Shown here: in pieces, positions 11,821 to 24,324 of the stretch
Layout: every line of letters starts with the position of its first letter
Numbering within the stretch: the first letter of the stretch is position 1
Origin: Escallonia rubra
Lineage: Eukaryota > Streptophyta > Magnoliopsida > Escalloniales > Escalloniaceae
Direction: 5' to 3'
Length of the DNA: 64,000 bases
NCBI GenBank assembly: GCA_033065855.1
Contig: JAVXUO010001497.1
Span: forward strand, 1-64,000
Program-made: the position numbers and the translations under genes
The notes under the pieces: model-generated
Databases searched by the model: none
What the model saw: only the letters and a program-made list of their open reading frames with translations
Told to the model about the DNA's origin: nothing

Positions 11821-12955
11821 ATTAAATCATCATACGATACATGTTTTTTCAAACTGATTAAAATGAGATTATCTAACCTTTGTGTCCTAATTGAATAGCA
11901 TGTGTGTTTCTCCTCGTTTTTCCTTCATTGCCTTTGATATATAAGATTATCATTTCTAGTCATTCCAGACACCAACCTTCAGCACCAAGGCATTGTCCTC
12001 GAGCGCTGAAATTAGCTTTCAAGGACAATGCTATACATGCTTCAATTCTCATCTTCCAATCTGATAAGTACTTTCCAATTTTACTTTTGGTCTCATGATG
12101 GTTTTCAATACCCTATTTCCAAAAAAATTAACGGCGCGTTTTCTCAAACATTTTGAGCTGATGATAACTTAAGAATAAAGCATGAGAAATTTTAATGTTT
12201 ACTTTGAAGTTTATTCCATAAGATGATGGGCTCATCTCTGCCTCTTGCTTACCACTTATCTCAATTGTGGGACGTAACAACTCATACATAACTTCACAAC
12301 CTTTTCTTTAAGCATGGGTCTACTGCATTAGGCTTCTCCAACCAGTTTTTATTCTTAACAAATTCATTTTTAATTCATTTCTTTATTTATTTGTGAGGTT
12401 AGTATCTAAATAAACAAAAAAAAAATTAATTCAACCCGGCCAACCTGGTGTAGTTAAATCAATTAGGTTATAATATAAGTTGAGTTAGTTGACACAATGA
12501 ATATAACCATAAATGATGTAATGCCAAATATATAAAATCACAACCTATAGAGGATAAATTTCACGCTCATATATCACAATAATAACATCATATGTTGAAA
12601 TGTCATGAAAATTGTTTGCAATGCATATTAAAATTGTCTCGTGTGCGTACAGTTTACGAATATGATGGATTATCCCCCCCCCCCCCCCCTATTTTTTGAA
12701 AAGTATGAGAAATATCTATCATCGTGGTAGAAATATGAAGCCAACATCCCTGGCCTCAGAGATTATAGTGTGGCAACGTATAAATAAATAAAAATGAAAT
12801 ACAAATAAACAACAAGTTTAAGGTCTAACACCCTTGGACCTATAGGGAATAAAAGAAAGCACAAATGAAATTTAAAAGTGCACAAATTAACCTTATCTCT
12901 GACTTCGAACTCCTCTATTGACCCGAATATTATCTTCAAAATGCGATTATTTCTA
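11821..12955. other. Intergenic, no gene recognised
   Basis: AT-rich DNA with a 14-base poly-C run near 12676. No coding motifs or transposon ends are seen. Confidence 0.4.
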
Positions 12956-12959
12956 ATTG

Positions 12960-14310
12960 TTAGCCCTATGGTTGGATAACCTAGGGCTTACATCTTGTTT
13001 TGATGATAACTACGCATTGATTATGTTCTAATGTGTGCTTTGAGTAGATTCTTAGTAGGTATATACATTCACACTCATGAAGGTACATTTGAGAAGTTGG
13101 ATATATGGATTAAAGCCAAAGAAGCATAAAGTTATAGTGGACATGATATCGAAGCTTTATCAAATCCAATGTTAAAGAGCAACAAAAATGCATAAGCTAA
13201 GTTACTATCAATTATGATTGATCTTTATTATTATATAACTAGTCTTGGTTTGATGTTGGATTGATGAATATCGCCTGTCAAGCACATAGGAAACCTTGCA
13301 TTGCATGTGAATTCATAATCATTCACACAAGTGTGATTCTTGAAAATGAGTAAATTTTGGAGATTACTTAGATTTTCTCAAAAACAATTTTGGTGGTAGT
13401 CTTTTCATATTTTGATAAAACTTTTCATTAGTTTGTCAACGTAAAAAACGGGGCCTCAATCCGATTTTTTTAGAAAAAAGTTATGCCCAAAGTAAGAAAT
13501 GTAGTTTCGTGAGACATTCGAGAAATGAGCAATAAGGTAATACAGTCAACTACATTGGGAATGAGTGGAATTTATTGACCGTTGGTTGAAAAATAGTAGC
13601 TAGTTTTGCCCAAAATCATGGCAAATTTTTCAATAACGACTATATTTGATATCTACCCTATAAAAAGGATTTGGGCTTCATCATACACCACGAAAATCAC
13701 ATTTTAAGCCTTCATTCATTAGGAAAACATCAACGATCATGGATTAAACTTTTCTCCCTTCGTCTTCATGATCTTACATCATTGAAGAGAGCATCTTTGT
13801 AACCAATTCTTTGATTGAGAGTGAGCATTATTCAAGTCATCAATTCTCACATCTCTCTGTTGTACTAGAACATCATTTGTACTTCCTTTCAAGAGGGTTC
13901 CTTTTACACAATTGATCTTTGTAAAAGGATTGTGATCAACACTTGGGTTTGTCAAGTCTTGAGTAAGCTTTGTGGATTCAAGGCTTGTGCTTGGTGTGGG
14001 GATATCACTAAGTGTTGTAAGGATTTTGATCTTGACCTAAAAGAAGATTGTTGGAAGTAGATTTTAGTGCTTTTGCAAGGACTTCTTTGAAGAGGTGGAT
14101 GTAGCCTTAAAGGTAATTCAAGCTGAATCATTTAAAACTCTTAGTCAAATATCTCTAACTTAATCTCTTTACTTATTGTTCTATAATCGCTTGAGATTCT
14201 TCATTGATATATTGCTTGGTTTGCCCTGAGATTAGTGGCTATGTTTAGTTTAAATTTCCATTAATATTCAAAGAACCTATTCATCCCCCTCGAATGTTGT
14301 TTTATTGGTT
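12960..14310 (+). repeat. LTR-like interspersed repeat, copy B
   Basis: Direct-orientation counterpart of the inverted copy at 5930-7240. It begins around TGTTAGCCCTATGG, passes CATCTTGTTTTGATGATAA, contains a TATAAAAAGG motif (13659) that could be a retroelement TATA box, and ends near CTATTCATCCCCCT. The CCCC-rich run just before the end resembles the sequence found next to copia LTRs. I see no internal coding region on either side, so it looks like a solo LTR. Confidence 0.6.
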
Positions 14311-15472
14311 TCACTATCATCTAAAACCACATAGCCACCATGCACTACCTTTAAACCGATTTGATCCGTCCCAACCCAGTGCCACCCACCGATTACGTGC
14401 CACCACACCACCACTGCGTCCGTGCATCAGCCCACATTACCACCCACTAAACAACAAACAGATGCTGCTTGCCTCAACCACGCCACCCCACACTACGACA
14501 CCACACACAATGACGAAAATGCACCACACCGAGACCACTAATCACCAGACCAACAACTAGCAATAGCACCAAGCTAAGAGGAGGGAGATAATAAGCACTA
14601 GCATAATATTACACCGCTGCGCTTAGTAGCCAAATACAATACAAACTATAAACAAAAAGGGCACCACGCTAGGAGGGAAGGGATTAAAACCCTAGCATCA
14701 AACTACCCCATTACCTCAATTGTTGTTGTTATTGTTGTTGTTGTCGACATCGCTGCTACCTCCGCTGTCGTTGTCGCCTTTGCCGTTGCTGCCATCGTCG
14801 CCAGCAGGCCACACCCTAAAAGACAATGGGGAGGATGCACCCGACCACCTAGCTAACCTACATGCAATCGTTTTTGCCCCATCACCCAAACCACTAACTC
14901 GCCTAATAAACCACTCCAAGACATGGGCAGATTTCAGATCTATTCTCCAGTTAAACCACTAGCCCGTTATCCAATACGAAACCATCTCCAGGTCATCTGA
15001 AGAGTAATCCAGCCAAGGAAAATAACAAACAAAACAAACCTTAAAAAACTAAAAGAAGTACCACACCACCATCAGCCGATGAAAACAAGCAGTGGCGGTG
15101 GAAACAAGGGCTACGAAAAGCAAAATTATGGGGGGAGAGAGGAATTAGAGCGTGCGGCCCTCTTAGTAGTGTCTAATGGATTATCTATGTTCAGAAAAAA
15201 GATGTTAAGCATTGATAAGGAATTAAAGTACATGCACATCGTAACGTGTATAGACGTAAAGAATATCAACCATCCAAATGACAAAATTAGATAAAGCTTT
15301 ATTTGGTGTAGGACGGGTTTTCAAATAAGATTGTGAACTTTTCTTACTTTAACTGTAGCTCGTTACTTATGAGCCATATATCTTAATAGTAAAAAAATTA
15401 GCAACAAGCTATGTTGCTGCCAACGACAGTAAAACGACCTTAGTACTTAAAAATCCACGACTATCATTATAT

Positions 15473-15480
<8 letters not shown>
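14311..15480. other. Intergenic with CAC-rich and (TTG)n sequence
   Basis: 14330-14560 is CCAC-rich. 14718-14750 is a GTTGTT-type trinucleotide repeat. Open frames across both reflect the skewed composition. No gene is recognised. Confidence 0.4.

Positions 15481-15483
<3 letters not shown>

Positions 15484-15552
<69 letters not shown>
15484..15552. repeat. (AT)n followed by (GT)n microsatellite
   Basis: About 36 bases of AT repeat run into about 28 bases of GT repeat. They are followed directly by a segment (15553-15660) with the palindrome ACCGCTAC..GTAGCGGT, related to the GTAGCGGAC family. Confidence 0.9.
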
Positions 15553-15884
15553 AGGGGCCGATCTATGTCTCTAACTGTCATATGACCGTCCACTAGAGGT
15601 TGTGGACCGCTACACTTAGTAGCGGTTAGGAGCCCACAAACTGACAGACAGCTCAAATCCAACTTGATTCCTAGGAAAATTTGGGAGGGGGGGGGGGAGG
15701 GTAGCAGTTAGCCAGAGAGCTAGATAATTCTAGCGTTAGATATGGATCAGCGCATATGCACACACACATACACACGGGAGGAGCAGATCCACATCTATCG
15801 GTGGAGATCTCCAACTCCCCGCCTACCGCTACTCTTAGTAGCGATTAGTCTTACCCTCCCTATTTTCGTGGTAGATGTGGATCA

Positions 15885-15886
<2 letters not shown>

Positions 15887-15961
<75 letters not shown>
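15887..15961. repeat. (AT)n microsatellite, about 36 units
   Basis: Uninterrupted AT dinucleotides following GGATCAGCC. It is the longest AT run in the window and adjoins palindrome-bearing repeat sequence on its left. Confidence 0.95.
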
Positions 15962-15963
<2 letters not shown>

Positions 15964-16259
15964 CAGTGTACATTTGATTCTTATATTAACTCCAATATTC
16001 AGTTTATATTAAGTTTTGTAGTGTATATGTAATTTAATTTTTGTAATAATTTTCTCATGTCATCAAAAATCATGTGCAATACTCACAAACTCAAGATTAT
16101 ACGCAAATAAAGCATTGGTTTATAAACTTACGTGATCAATGAGACGATTTAAAGAATTCTTTGGAAGATTCAAGGGCTTGAGGATACACAAATCACAAAT
16201 CTAGCTGCTAGTGCTGCTGGGAAGATAGTGAAGAAGAAGAAGACTTCCGAAATAAGGAT

Positions 16260-16690
16260 TTTCTCGTATATATATATAATACCGTTCGCTACAATGTCTA
16301 GCGGACGTGTAGGAGTTTGGATGAAGACAAACAGCCTCACTGTCCGAGTGATAATGTAGCAGACGGTGAGGGGACAGATACGACTTGTTGGCCGCCAAAA
16401 GTCATCTGCTACATTATGTAGCGGACAACTTTGGCTAACAACAGGTCAAGTCAAAAAGTCGTCATCTACATAATGTAGCAGACGGGTACTATTCCATAAA
16501 AAGGACCGTTACATGGGGGCATTTTGGTCCAAATGACCGTCTATTACATTATGTAGCGGACGACTTTCTTTTAGAAAAAAGAAACTAGATCTGGTTTGTC
16601 CATCCTTAAAGGATGGACGACCAGACCGTGATCGCAACTTAGCTAAAGTTGCATGCACTGTCAATGGATCAGCTCCCTTTAAACATATGT
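16260..16690. repeat. GTAGCGGAC palindrome-bearing repeat, cluster 1
   Basis: Contains at least five copies or half copies of a palindrome built from GTCCGCTACAT and its complement ATGTAGCGGAC (around 16278, 16351, 16404, 16461, 16538). Its right end has TCCATCCTTAAAGGATGGA and GCAACTTAGCTAAAGTTGC hairpins and the terminal-like word GGATCAGCTCC. The same set of words recurs at 62.4-63.6 kb. It encodes nothing. Confidence 0.65.
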
Positions 16691-16743
16691 TCGCTCCCGT
16701 CCGGGCGCGCGCGCGCACACACACACACATGCATATATATATT

Positions 16744-16805
<62 letters not shown>

Positions 16806-17170
16806 TACGTACACAAACATATAATCCGTATTATATTATTATCATAAATATGCAAAAAATAGTGTCGTACCAGTTGGTTTGATTTGATTTTTTTGTGACA
16901 ATCTAGAAAAGATTGAAAAACAACTAGTGATCGCAACTTAGCTGAAGTTGCATGCACTGTCAATGGATCATCTCCCTTTAAACATATGTTCGCGTGCGCG
17001 CGCACACACACACACATGTGTATATACACACACATGCATATATATACACACACACACACACACATAATTCGTATTATATTATTATCATAAATATGCAAAA
17101 AATAATGTCGTACTAGTTGGTTTGATTTGATTTTTTTGTGACAATCTAGAAAAGATTGAAAAACAACTAG
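16627..17170 (+). repeat. Tandem duplication (about 300 + 244 bp)
   Basis: The block 16627-16926, from GTGATCGCAACTTAGCT to GAAAAACAACTAG, is repeated at 16927-17170 with few substitutions. The copies differ mainly in the length of the inner GC/CA/TA dinucleotide runs. Each copy starts with the CAACTT..AAGTTG hairpin word and GGATCA(G/T)CTCCC. Confidence 0.85.
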
Positions 17171-17174
17171 CTGC

Positions 17175-17849
17175 TAATTAAGATAAGTTACCCCCAGCAC
17201 CATCCGTTCTGGGGATTGGTTGAGATAAACAAAACTCTCTTCTTGGTTTGTATCTGTACATTGTTTGTTAATTCCGTTCATGCAATACATGCATAATGTT
17301 GCAGTTTTTTTTTTTTTTGGGGAACCAAAAGATGAATTATTTAAGCAACAACTTGAATCACATAATGTGGGGTGACTTTCCTGTTAACATCAAAGTACAG
17401 GGGGATGAAAAAATTAATGTTGCATTACTAGTTAGTTGATGTTGCAGCACAATGTTCTAAATTGTCAATACATATTTTAATCCCACTAGTAACATACTAA
17501 TTAATAAACCTTTTGGTACATTTGTTTTTTATACTCAATAGCATTACTCGCTCAAGAAACAACCAATCTATCCACCAATTTTCGGATCTATGTCCTAAAG
17601 TAAAGGAGGTCGTGAATCATATTCCCTAAAATGAACTAACAACCAACACAATCTTCTCTCTCCCTCCCTCCACAAGATCATCAACCAAGCCAAGCAACAA
17701 ACGAATGGACAACCCATTTCTCTCCCTTTCTTCTTCACCTTGAGTGCCATAAGCTAACCAAGCAAGAGATGCATCAACCTCTTTAACCTTGTAGCATCTA
17801 CATTTTTCGATCCATTATGCCTAAATCCACAACCAAATCAACCACTTAA
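17175..17849. other. Upstream region of the 17.85 kb gene
   Basis: AT-rich, with a pyrimidine-rich stretch (CTCTCTCCCTCCCTCC) near 17655 that is typical of a plant 5' leader or core promoter. No clear TATA box position could be assigned. Confidence 0.35.
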
Positions 17850-18257
17850 ATGACCTTCAACATGGAAACAGAACTTCAAAAGCTGAGATTACTACGTTCA
17901 TTCAAGCTGAGAACCGATTCTACGAGTACTAGAGAAGATCCCGACATTGATTATCATGGATATACGAGCTTGAAGGACATCATCCTTCATTCTCCACCGT
18001 ACCATGCAACGAGCTATGAGGGCAACACTGCCTTCAATTCTTCTGACATTTCCATTAGAAATGAGCTCGTCAAGCATGCGGCCTCGGCCTACGTTCAGTC
18101 TGCGATTCTTGCGAATCGAAATCAAAACTGCTTGGGTGATCTTTTGGCGAGGATCAAGAACAAGGTTGTGCGTTGTTGCTCATGCTGGTCATGGCACTTC
18201 TATGAGAGCATGCCTTTTGGCCCTTGTTTTGAAGTAATATATCGAATCTTTGGCTAG
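17850..18257 (+). CDS. Small plant-specific protein of unknown function
   Basis: A 135-codon single-exon frame. The ATG at 17850 is preceded directly by an in-frame TAA; the second ATG (codon 5) gives METELQKLRLLRS and may be the true start. The protein has a basic N-terminal helix, then YTSLKDII, a central SIRNELVKHAASAY segment and a Cys/Trp-rich C-terminal part (RCCSCWSWHFYESM). It resembles a family of short uncharacterised plant proteins with the NxLVKHAASAY..SAxxL pattern, a family I recall only loosely. No signal peptide or clear membrane span is seen. Codon use and composition look genuine compared with the flanks. The function is unknown. Confidence 0.65.
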   Translation: MTFNMETELQKLRLLRSFKLRTDSTSTREDPDIDYHGYTSLKDIILHSPPYHATSYEGNTAFNSSDISIRNELVKHAASAYVQSAILANRNQNCLGDLLARIKNKVVRCCSCWSWHFYESMPFGPCFEVIYRIFG

Positions 18258-21200
18258 GTTTAATAAGATTTTGAGCAGCATAGCATGATGCCTAACTACC
18301 TCGGTCTGTAGAGAAGGATGATCGAGTGCAAGAGACCCATGCAGGATCTGGATATAGAATTTAGGAATTTTTTTTTCTTCCTATTTTCTCTTATATATAA
18401 TTGTCTTACCTGCTATTTTGTTTGTACCTTGTAAGAGCATTATTCAATTATTTGATTTACATTACATATGGTTGCAACAGTTATAGAAGAAGATATGGGA
18501 GAATTTAAGGACAAATGCCAATTGGCACATTGGTATCTTATGGTCAAATCATTCAAATTTGAGGCGTTTCAGGTTTATTGCATACATGTGAGATGTAAAG
18601 AAGCAAAGGGTTAGTTTGATGTCATGTCTGTTTGTATTGTTTGGCATGAAAAAGCTCCAGATCATGGCATAAAAATGCATTAAGGAGATGTAGATGTTGT
18701 CCAGAAACATAGTTTGGTGTGGCAGACGGGAGATTGAGACAACGGCGAGCTTTTGAGCGACCTTTGCCGTTGGTCAATTTTTAGTTTGATTTCCTTTTGC
18801 TATTACGAGGCTAACTTAGGCACATACTCGTAAGTTGATTCCTCGACGACTTTGTACGTAGTATCTTCGTTCAACCTCCGGACGACTTTACTCTCCATTT
18901 GCTTTTTGTTATGTATATATAAATGGTGCATTTTTACCACGACGGATACTTGTTTTTTTGTTGTAATTTTAACCAAAGAAAATTAAGAAATTAGTTCTAC
19001 TCTCCTATTTTCGGTTTGGTCGTAAGCTAAAGGATTTGGAAAGGGGTCATAGTGTTGGAAAATGGGAAGGAACCAAGTGTCACACTGACATCAAAGATTC
19101 GTGTTCTTTGCAGATGTTTCAATTTTTGATTGGGAACCTTTGTCCTAGCCCGTCAAAACTGTATGGAAAAGTTTAGACTGCTACGTACCATGGCCCTAGT
19201 AGCAAATGTGTATCCCATAATTTGAATAACATGGTGGTACGATTGGAAACAAGAGCATTAGTTACAACAGTTTTGAATGTGACATAGTACAGTTGGAAAA
19301 TTTTCTTCGACTCGTCGTACCATTTTGGCTATCCGTCAATTATGTTTGGTATGCATTGTGGTCATTTCTGGTTGGACCGACGATATCAAATGGGTCATGG
19401 TTAGAATCAAGAATCTGTTCCTTAGGATTAATTTTTGTCCAATGACATGAACTAAATAAAAAGAATCTACTCCTTAATTAATTAATTAATCGCTAAGCTA
19501 ATTAAAATTTCTAACCAAATTGAATCATATAACAACGCAATTCATATCAACGTAAAGTTAAACCATTTTTAGTTAAAAAGGAATCATTCATCAATCTCAA
19601 AAAGGAAAATGGACAGAAGACCTAAAGCAGATGAAAAAGCTGGGGGCAAAGTTTCATTTTTCTTTTTTGCTTCTGGGGGGTGTATCTGACGCGGTGACGC
19701 TATTCAACTGTGCCCCCTAGGCGAACTAGCCGCTACACCACCCTGCAGAGGAAGGAAAGCGACCAACTGACACTCCGTCGTCATCCGCCGGCGTGCTGTA
19801 CGATCCCTGTCGGCTTGTCGTCTCCCTCCTCTCTTCTCTCTCCTCTCTGCTCGATCTGGGCATCACATGCATGTATGCATGCAAGAATCAATCAATCCCA
19901 TATACATACATATATGCACCTGCGTTCAAAGGGACAAATGGGGGTGGTCTCTGACCGTGTCCGTACGAGTCTTACGCCTCCACTGTACTGACTGAGCCGC
20001 TCATACTTTGACACTTGTCATCTTTTGCCATTCTCTCTCTCTCCTGCTCCCGAACCGGTTCAGGTTCAGGTTCAGGTAATTTGAGTGAGGTGACCAGAAA
20101 TTTTTTCTGTTGGGATTCGGGAGTGCTGAAAATGGTGGGGGAGACCCGATGAGGTGTGTGTGTGTGTGTGGCAGTAGTCATGGGTGTCATGTGGGCGGCG
20201 CGTGACTTTGACCGTGAAGTCAGCTTTTAACTAAAGCAATTCTTTTTACCCATTTTCTATGCAATCTTTTCAACTTCAATATGTTGTAACCCCCCCCCCC
20301 CCCCCAAATTTATTTATTTTTAACCTAAATCACCATTATAAAGCCATAATTTTCATTTTCGGTTTTTATGCTAATGACCAAACATATTATTTTTATCGTG
20401 TATATTTATCATTTTCTGTTTTTGGGTGAGAAAGTTTAATTCAAACAGTACCAAAATGTGAAAACATATTTTACCTTTTTTCGACCGCATCTCACCCATT
20501 GTCTTTAAAAATCAGATAGAAACGTTTTGTCAGAATGATGAAAGTACGCAACCATATTTTTTAACTGGATACGAAAATGACGAAAAAGAACAAGGTAAAC
20601 GGACAAGCCATAAGAAATCCAGATGTTTCAAGGTAAATAATTTGAAACTTTGAAGATACACTCCTTAAACATCTTGAACTTGGGAAAGAGTATGGTCCAA
20701 TGCAACCGAGCCATTGTCATCAACAGAGCTGAAGTGAATTGTAATTAAAAAAACACGCATTCATTCTAATTAGTTGTGCAATAGCTAGTATCAGCTATCT
20801 GATCCGTGATCGAAAACCGACATTGTCGTGGACCGGACTTAAACCATTCTAAAAACTTAGTCCACTTTTCGAAAGTTAACTGTTTCACCAATAATACGAC
20901 ATTGTAATTTAGCTATTGAACGTTGTGGTAGACTTAGGACCTCACTCCACAATTATATATTTGGATTTGCATGCCAGCCACCCTGCGTGTGTGGACACAA
21001 TCATATGCATATAATCACAGTACATTATACATGTACACATGAGATCATATAGGTAATCGAGGGTTAACACGTCTGCCAAGGGGCCGAGGCATGCTTTTAA
21101 AGTTGGCTGATTAAGAGGCCGTACACCCAAACCACGCTCAGAGCTTGCCGGCCGCACCACTCCACACACACACGAGATCCCCTTGCAGCTTTCATATCCC

Positions 21201-21530
21201 CTCTCTCGCTCTCTCTCTCTCCTCTCTCTCTCTCTCTAAAAGTAACGCTTGAACTTAATATTTTCCGAGCCCTAGGAAACGGTTGGTCTTTCACTACCGA
21301 TCGAACAACGTGCCTTCATCTTGACTGACTTTATCTATCTCTCTCTGCTTTTGTAAAGTACTTTCAAACTCAGAATTCCAAAAATGTTGTAGAACACACG
21401 CCTAGTGTGAGCCTTTTTTGTGCTAAGTACACACCGTACCGTGGTTGCAAAGGTGTCGAGAATTCTGTTTTTAGTGACAGATTAGAGTGACGTTAGTGAA
21501 AAAAGAGCGTGGATTTAGCGATGTATGATG
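18258..21530. other. Intergenic region, 3.3 kb
   Basis: Contains the 3' region of the small gene, a TTAATTAATTAATTAAT stretch (19474), a poly-C run (20289-20305), a probable degenerate Tourist-like segment (about 20345-20605, sharing TTTTC/GTAAACG words with the MITE at 26206) and a CT-rich tract at 21195-21237. Short frames at 19710-20190 show no family features. No gene is recognised. Confidence 0.45.
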
Positions 21531-21555
21531 TTTATATATCTATATATATATATGC
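21530..21555 (+). promoter_or_regulatory. AT-rich TATA-like element upstream of the glutaredoxin gene
   Basis: TATATATCTATATATATATATG lies about 155-180 bases before the ATG at 21709 and is followed by a pyrimidine-rich leader. It could be the core promoter, but an AT microsatellite would look the same. Confidence 0.35.
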
Positions 21556-21708
21556 CATACTTTCTTTGCTCTTCGAACCTGAAACAAAGCCCTGCTGCCC
21601 TTTATCCAACTAGGGTTTTTGGCAACCCCTGCAAACCACTTTTACTCGTTCCAGAAATCCTGACCCTGATTTTGGTTTTGTTGTAGTTTTGATATCCAGA
21701 AAGAAGAC

Positions 21709-22110
21709 ATGCAGCTGGTGACACAAGCACCGGGGATTCAGGTGGACGGCTGCGATCAGCCGGGGGCGACGAAGACGGAGACGGCGTACGAACGGATCCG
21801 CCGCCTGGCAGCGGGGAACGCGGTGGTGGTGTTCACCGCCGCCGGCTGCTGCATGTGCCACGTGGCGAAGCAGCTCCTGTTCGGCCTCGGGGTGGGCCCC
21901 ACCTTCGTGGAGCTCGACCGGGAGGCCGCCGGCCCCGAGATCCTCGCCGCGCTCTACGGCCTCACCGGGGACGCCCGGCACCAGCAGCAGCCGGTTCCGG
22001 CAGTGTTCGTCGGCGGCAAGTTCTTGGGCGGCGTCGAAACCCTGATGGCCTGCCACATCAACGGCACCCTCGTCCCTCTCCTCAAGGACGCCGGAGCTCT
22101 GTGGCTCTAA
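21709..22110 (+). CDS. CC-type (ROXY-class) glutaredoxin
   Basis: A 133-residue, intronless, GC-rich frame. It has a variable N-terminus (1-27), then the thioredoxin fold with active site CCMC at residues 47-50, the conserved cis-proline segment PVPAVFVGG (about 95-103) and the GGKFLGG glutathione-contact loop. It ends in ALWL, the C-terminal motif that CC-type glutaredoxins use to interact with TGA bZIP factors. This class is land-plant specific and acts in the nucleus and cytosol in flower development, jasmonate/salicylate crosstalk and nitrogen signalling. The strong GC content against AT-rich flanks is usual for this class. Long frames on the other two plus frames and on the minus strand are shadows of this GC-rich gene. 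Which paralogue it is cannot be told. Confidence 0.93.
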   Translation: MQLVTQAPGIQVDGCDQPGATKTETAYERIRRLAAGNAVVVFTAAGCCMCHVAKQLLFGLGVGPTFVELDREAAGPEILAALYGLTGDARHQQQPVPAVFVGGKFLGGVETLMACHINGTLVPLLKDAGALWL

Positions 22111-23787
22111 TGATCTGTTGCTGCCTACCGGCCGGAATACTAACCCTCGTCACCGGAATATCCTTTAAAATATAGGTTTCTATTTGATAATATAGTTAAC
22201 TAACAAGCTGAAGGCGGTGATTAGCTGTATGAAAATGCTAAACCGGCCGGAGATATCGATGTTGTCGAAACCCTGATGTTTTCATGTCTTGATGTAGTTG
22301 AAACTGATTGGAAGTTATATACCGAAAGTTAATAGTGCTACTTAAATTTACAAATATATACTATATTAATGCTTTAATTTCTGGTTTTGAAGATTTTGAG
22401 TTTCTGTTCGTTTATTCTGTTTTCCTAAATTCTTTGGGTTGGTTGAGAATGTTGCTATCTTGGAATTGTTCTGAGGTTTTGGCCGGAATTTATGGTGGTA
22501 AAGTCGGTAGAGGGTGGCCGCCGGGGGAATATAAAGCGGTGACACGAGCCATGCAGAGATGGTACCAGTGATGCAGCATTTAGTACGATTGCACACGTCA
22601 TTTCTTCCGTAGGCAATTTTTTTTTAATTGTATGCAGTGGGAAATAACCCAATAATAATGATAAGGGTATAATTTAATGATGAGAATGAGAATGTGGGTG
22701 AGATGATCAGAGTCCTGATGCCTCTTGGTAATCTTCCGAGGACAGTTAAGTTAAGGTGGTCCCCGAATGTTTAAAACCGTTAGATGATCGAAATACGCAA
22801 GTTATTATTTTATACATCAACGGTGTTAGATAATCATTAGTTATTATCTAATTTCTTCTGAAGAACATGTTAATTACATAATTTTTTATCTGGTGGGGAA
22901 TAAAGAAATTAATGACAAGTGATAGTTGTGCCTTTTGATGGGAATGTGGGTAAGAGAATCGTAATCTTTATTCTTCCCGGTAGTTTTCTAAAAATAGTCA
23001 AGATGGTCGCGATATCTAGAACCATTGGATGAGAGAAGTTGATTCGATAGAAACAATGGTTATAACACTAAGCATATATGGCGTAAGTTATAATCATGAC
23101 CATTTGTTTCGGACTATACAATTCTTAAAGAAGAACATGTCATGACAACAGTAATTTTGCTTACTATAGTTGTCTCTTGAATACGGCATTGTTAGGAATA
23201 TGTTTCATAACAAGTATTACGAAGTCCTATGAAAGTTGTTTTCCCACGTCTTGCATCTCTATTTAATTCCCATGTCATAATTCAAATATCAAAATGAACG
23301 AAGTTAGAATCAAGAACTGTGTTTAAAATTGTTGCCTTCGATCGGATGATGTCTCTTCAAACGTCCAATGGTTAACAAAAGTAGTTCCTGGTCATATTGT
23401 GGCTCAAGAGGAGTGGACCTGTTACTAAGATATGTCTCTCTTTGTCCATTCAAATGCTATCGAGCAATTGAAAGTAATAGCTCCAGGTTCAAGATTTATA
23501 ATCGAATCAAATATTTAGCTGGCAAGAAGCTCGTGAACGGCCTAGCTCGATCTGTTAATCCGTAAAGTAGTCCATCAAAACTCTGTAATCTCGTAACTCT
23601 ATCTAGGGTGTGGCAATTCTTTGACTCAACTACAATAGCCTAACAGCCTAAGTAAATTGCCTGTAGTAAAATTAGAAAAGATTATACCTGATTTAATTTA
23701 GATTAAATTAAATTTGACAATTTGAAAATTTAATCCGAAACATCCCCTAACTCTTCTCTAGCAATTTTATTCAGTAAATGAGAGGTC

Positions 23788-23878
<91 letters not shown>

Positions 23879-24316
23879 CAAAATCAAGAAGAGATGCATA
23901 GCAGGAGAGAAAGCAAACAGTACGTTGCAGACCACCATTATGAGATACCAGCAGAGGCCGCCGTAGCTACAAAAACTTTTGGACTTCTATCATTGACTGG
24001 AGTCCACTATTCACAAAGCTTCTACTATTATTATTAGTACTAAAAAATAATGTAGCAGCTGAAAGACTAATCAAGCTACCCCTACCTCTCACAATTACAG
24101 CAGAGGTGCAAATGACTGATCAACACCATGCATTGAGACTAATCAACACCATTACCGTTAATTTTAACAAAATCGACAAAATATTTTTACTGACAATTTT
24201 TAACTAAAGATGCTACGATCAAAATGCCGACAAAAGATCCTTAATCCAGCTTTTCAACTGGGTTTAGCTCCATGGACTGAAGTTGCATATGGGGGCATGA
24301 GCATTTTGAACCATTA
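22111..24316. other. Intergenic, 2.2 kb
   Basis: Includes the 3' region of the glutaredoxin gene. Two related stretches near 22685-22800 and 22930-23040 (both with GGGAATGTGGGT- or GAGAATGTGGGT-like starts and a CGNNAGATGATCG or CATTGGATGAGAG end) look like an old direct duplication. A long (AT)n(AG)n run follows at 23793-23876. No gene is recognised. Confidence 0.4.
23793..23876. repeat. (AT)n(AG)n compound microsatellite
   Basis: About 32 bases of AT repeat followed by about 50 bases of AG repeat. Confidence 0.95.
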
Positions 24317-24324
24317 CATGCAAT

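Noticed and set aside
15447..17098. Frames rich in Ile/Tyr or Cys/Val around 15.4-17.1 kb
   Set aside because: They are translations of AT and GT microsatellites.
21610..22175. Long open frames on both strands overlapping the glutaredoxin gene
   Set aside because: They are shadows of a GC-rich gene: the amino-acid makeup is Arg/Gly/His-rich without motifs, while the plus frame has CCMC and ALWL.
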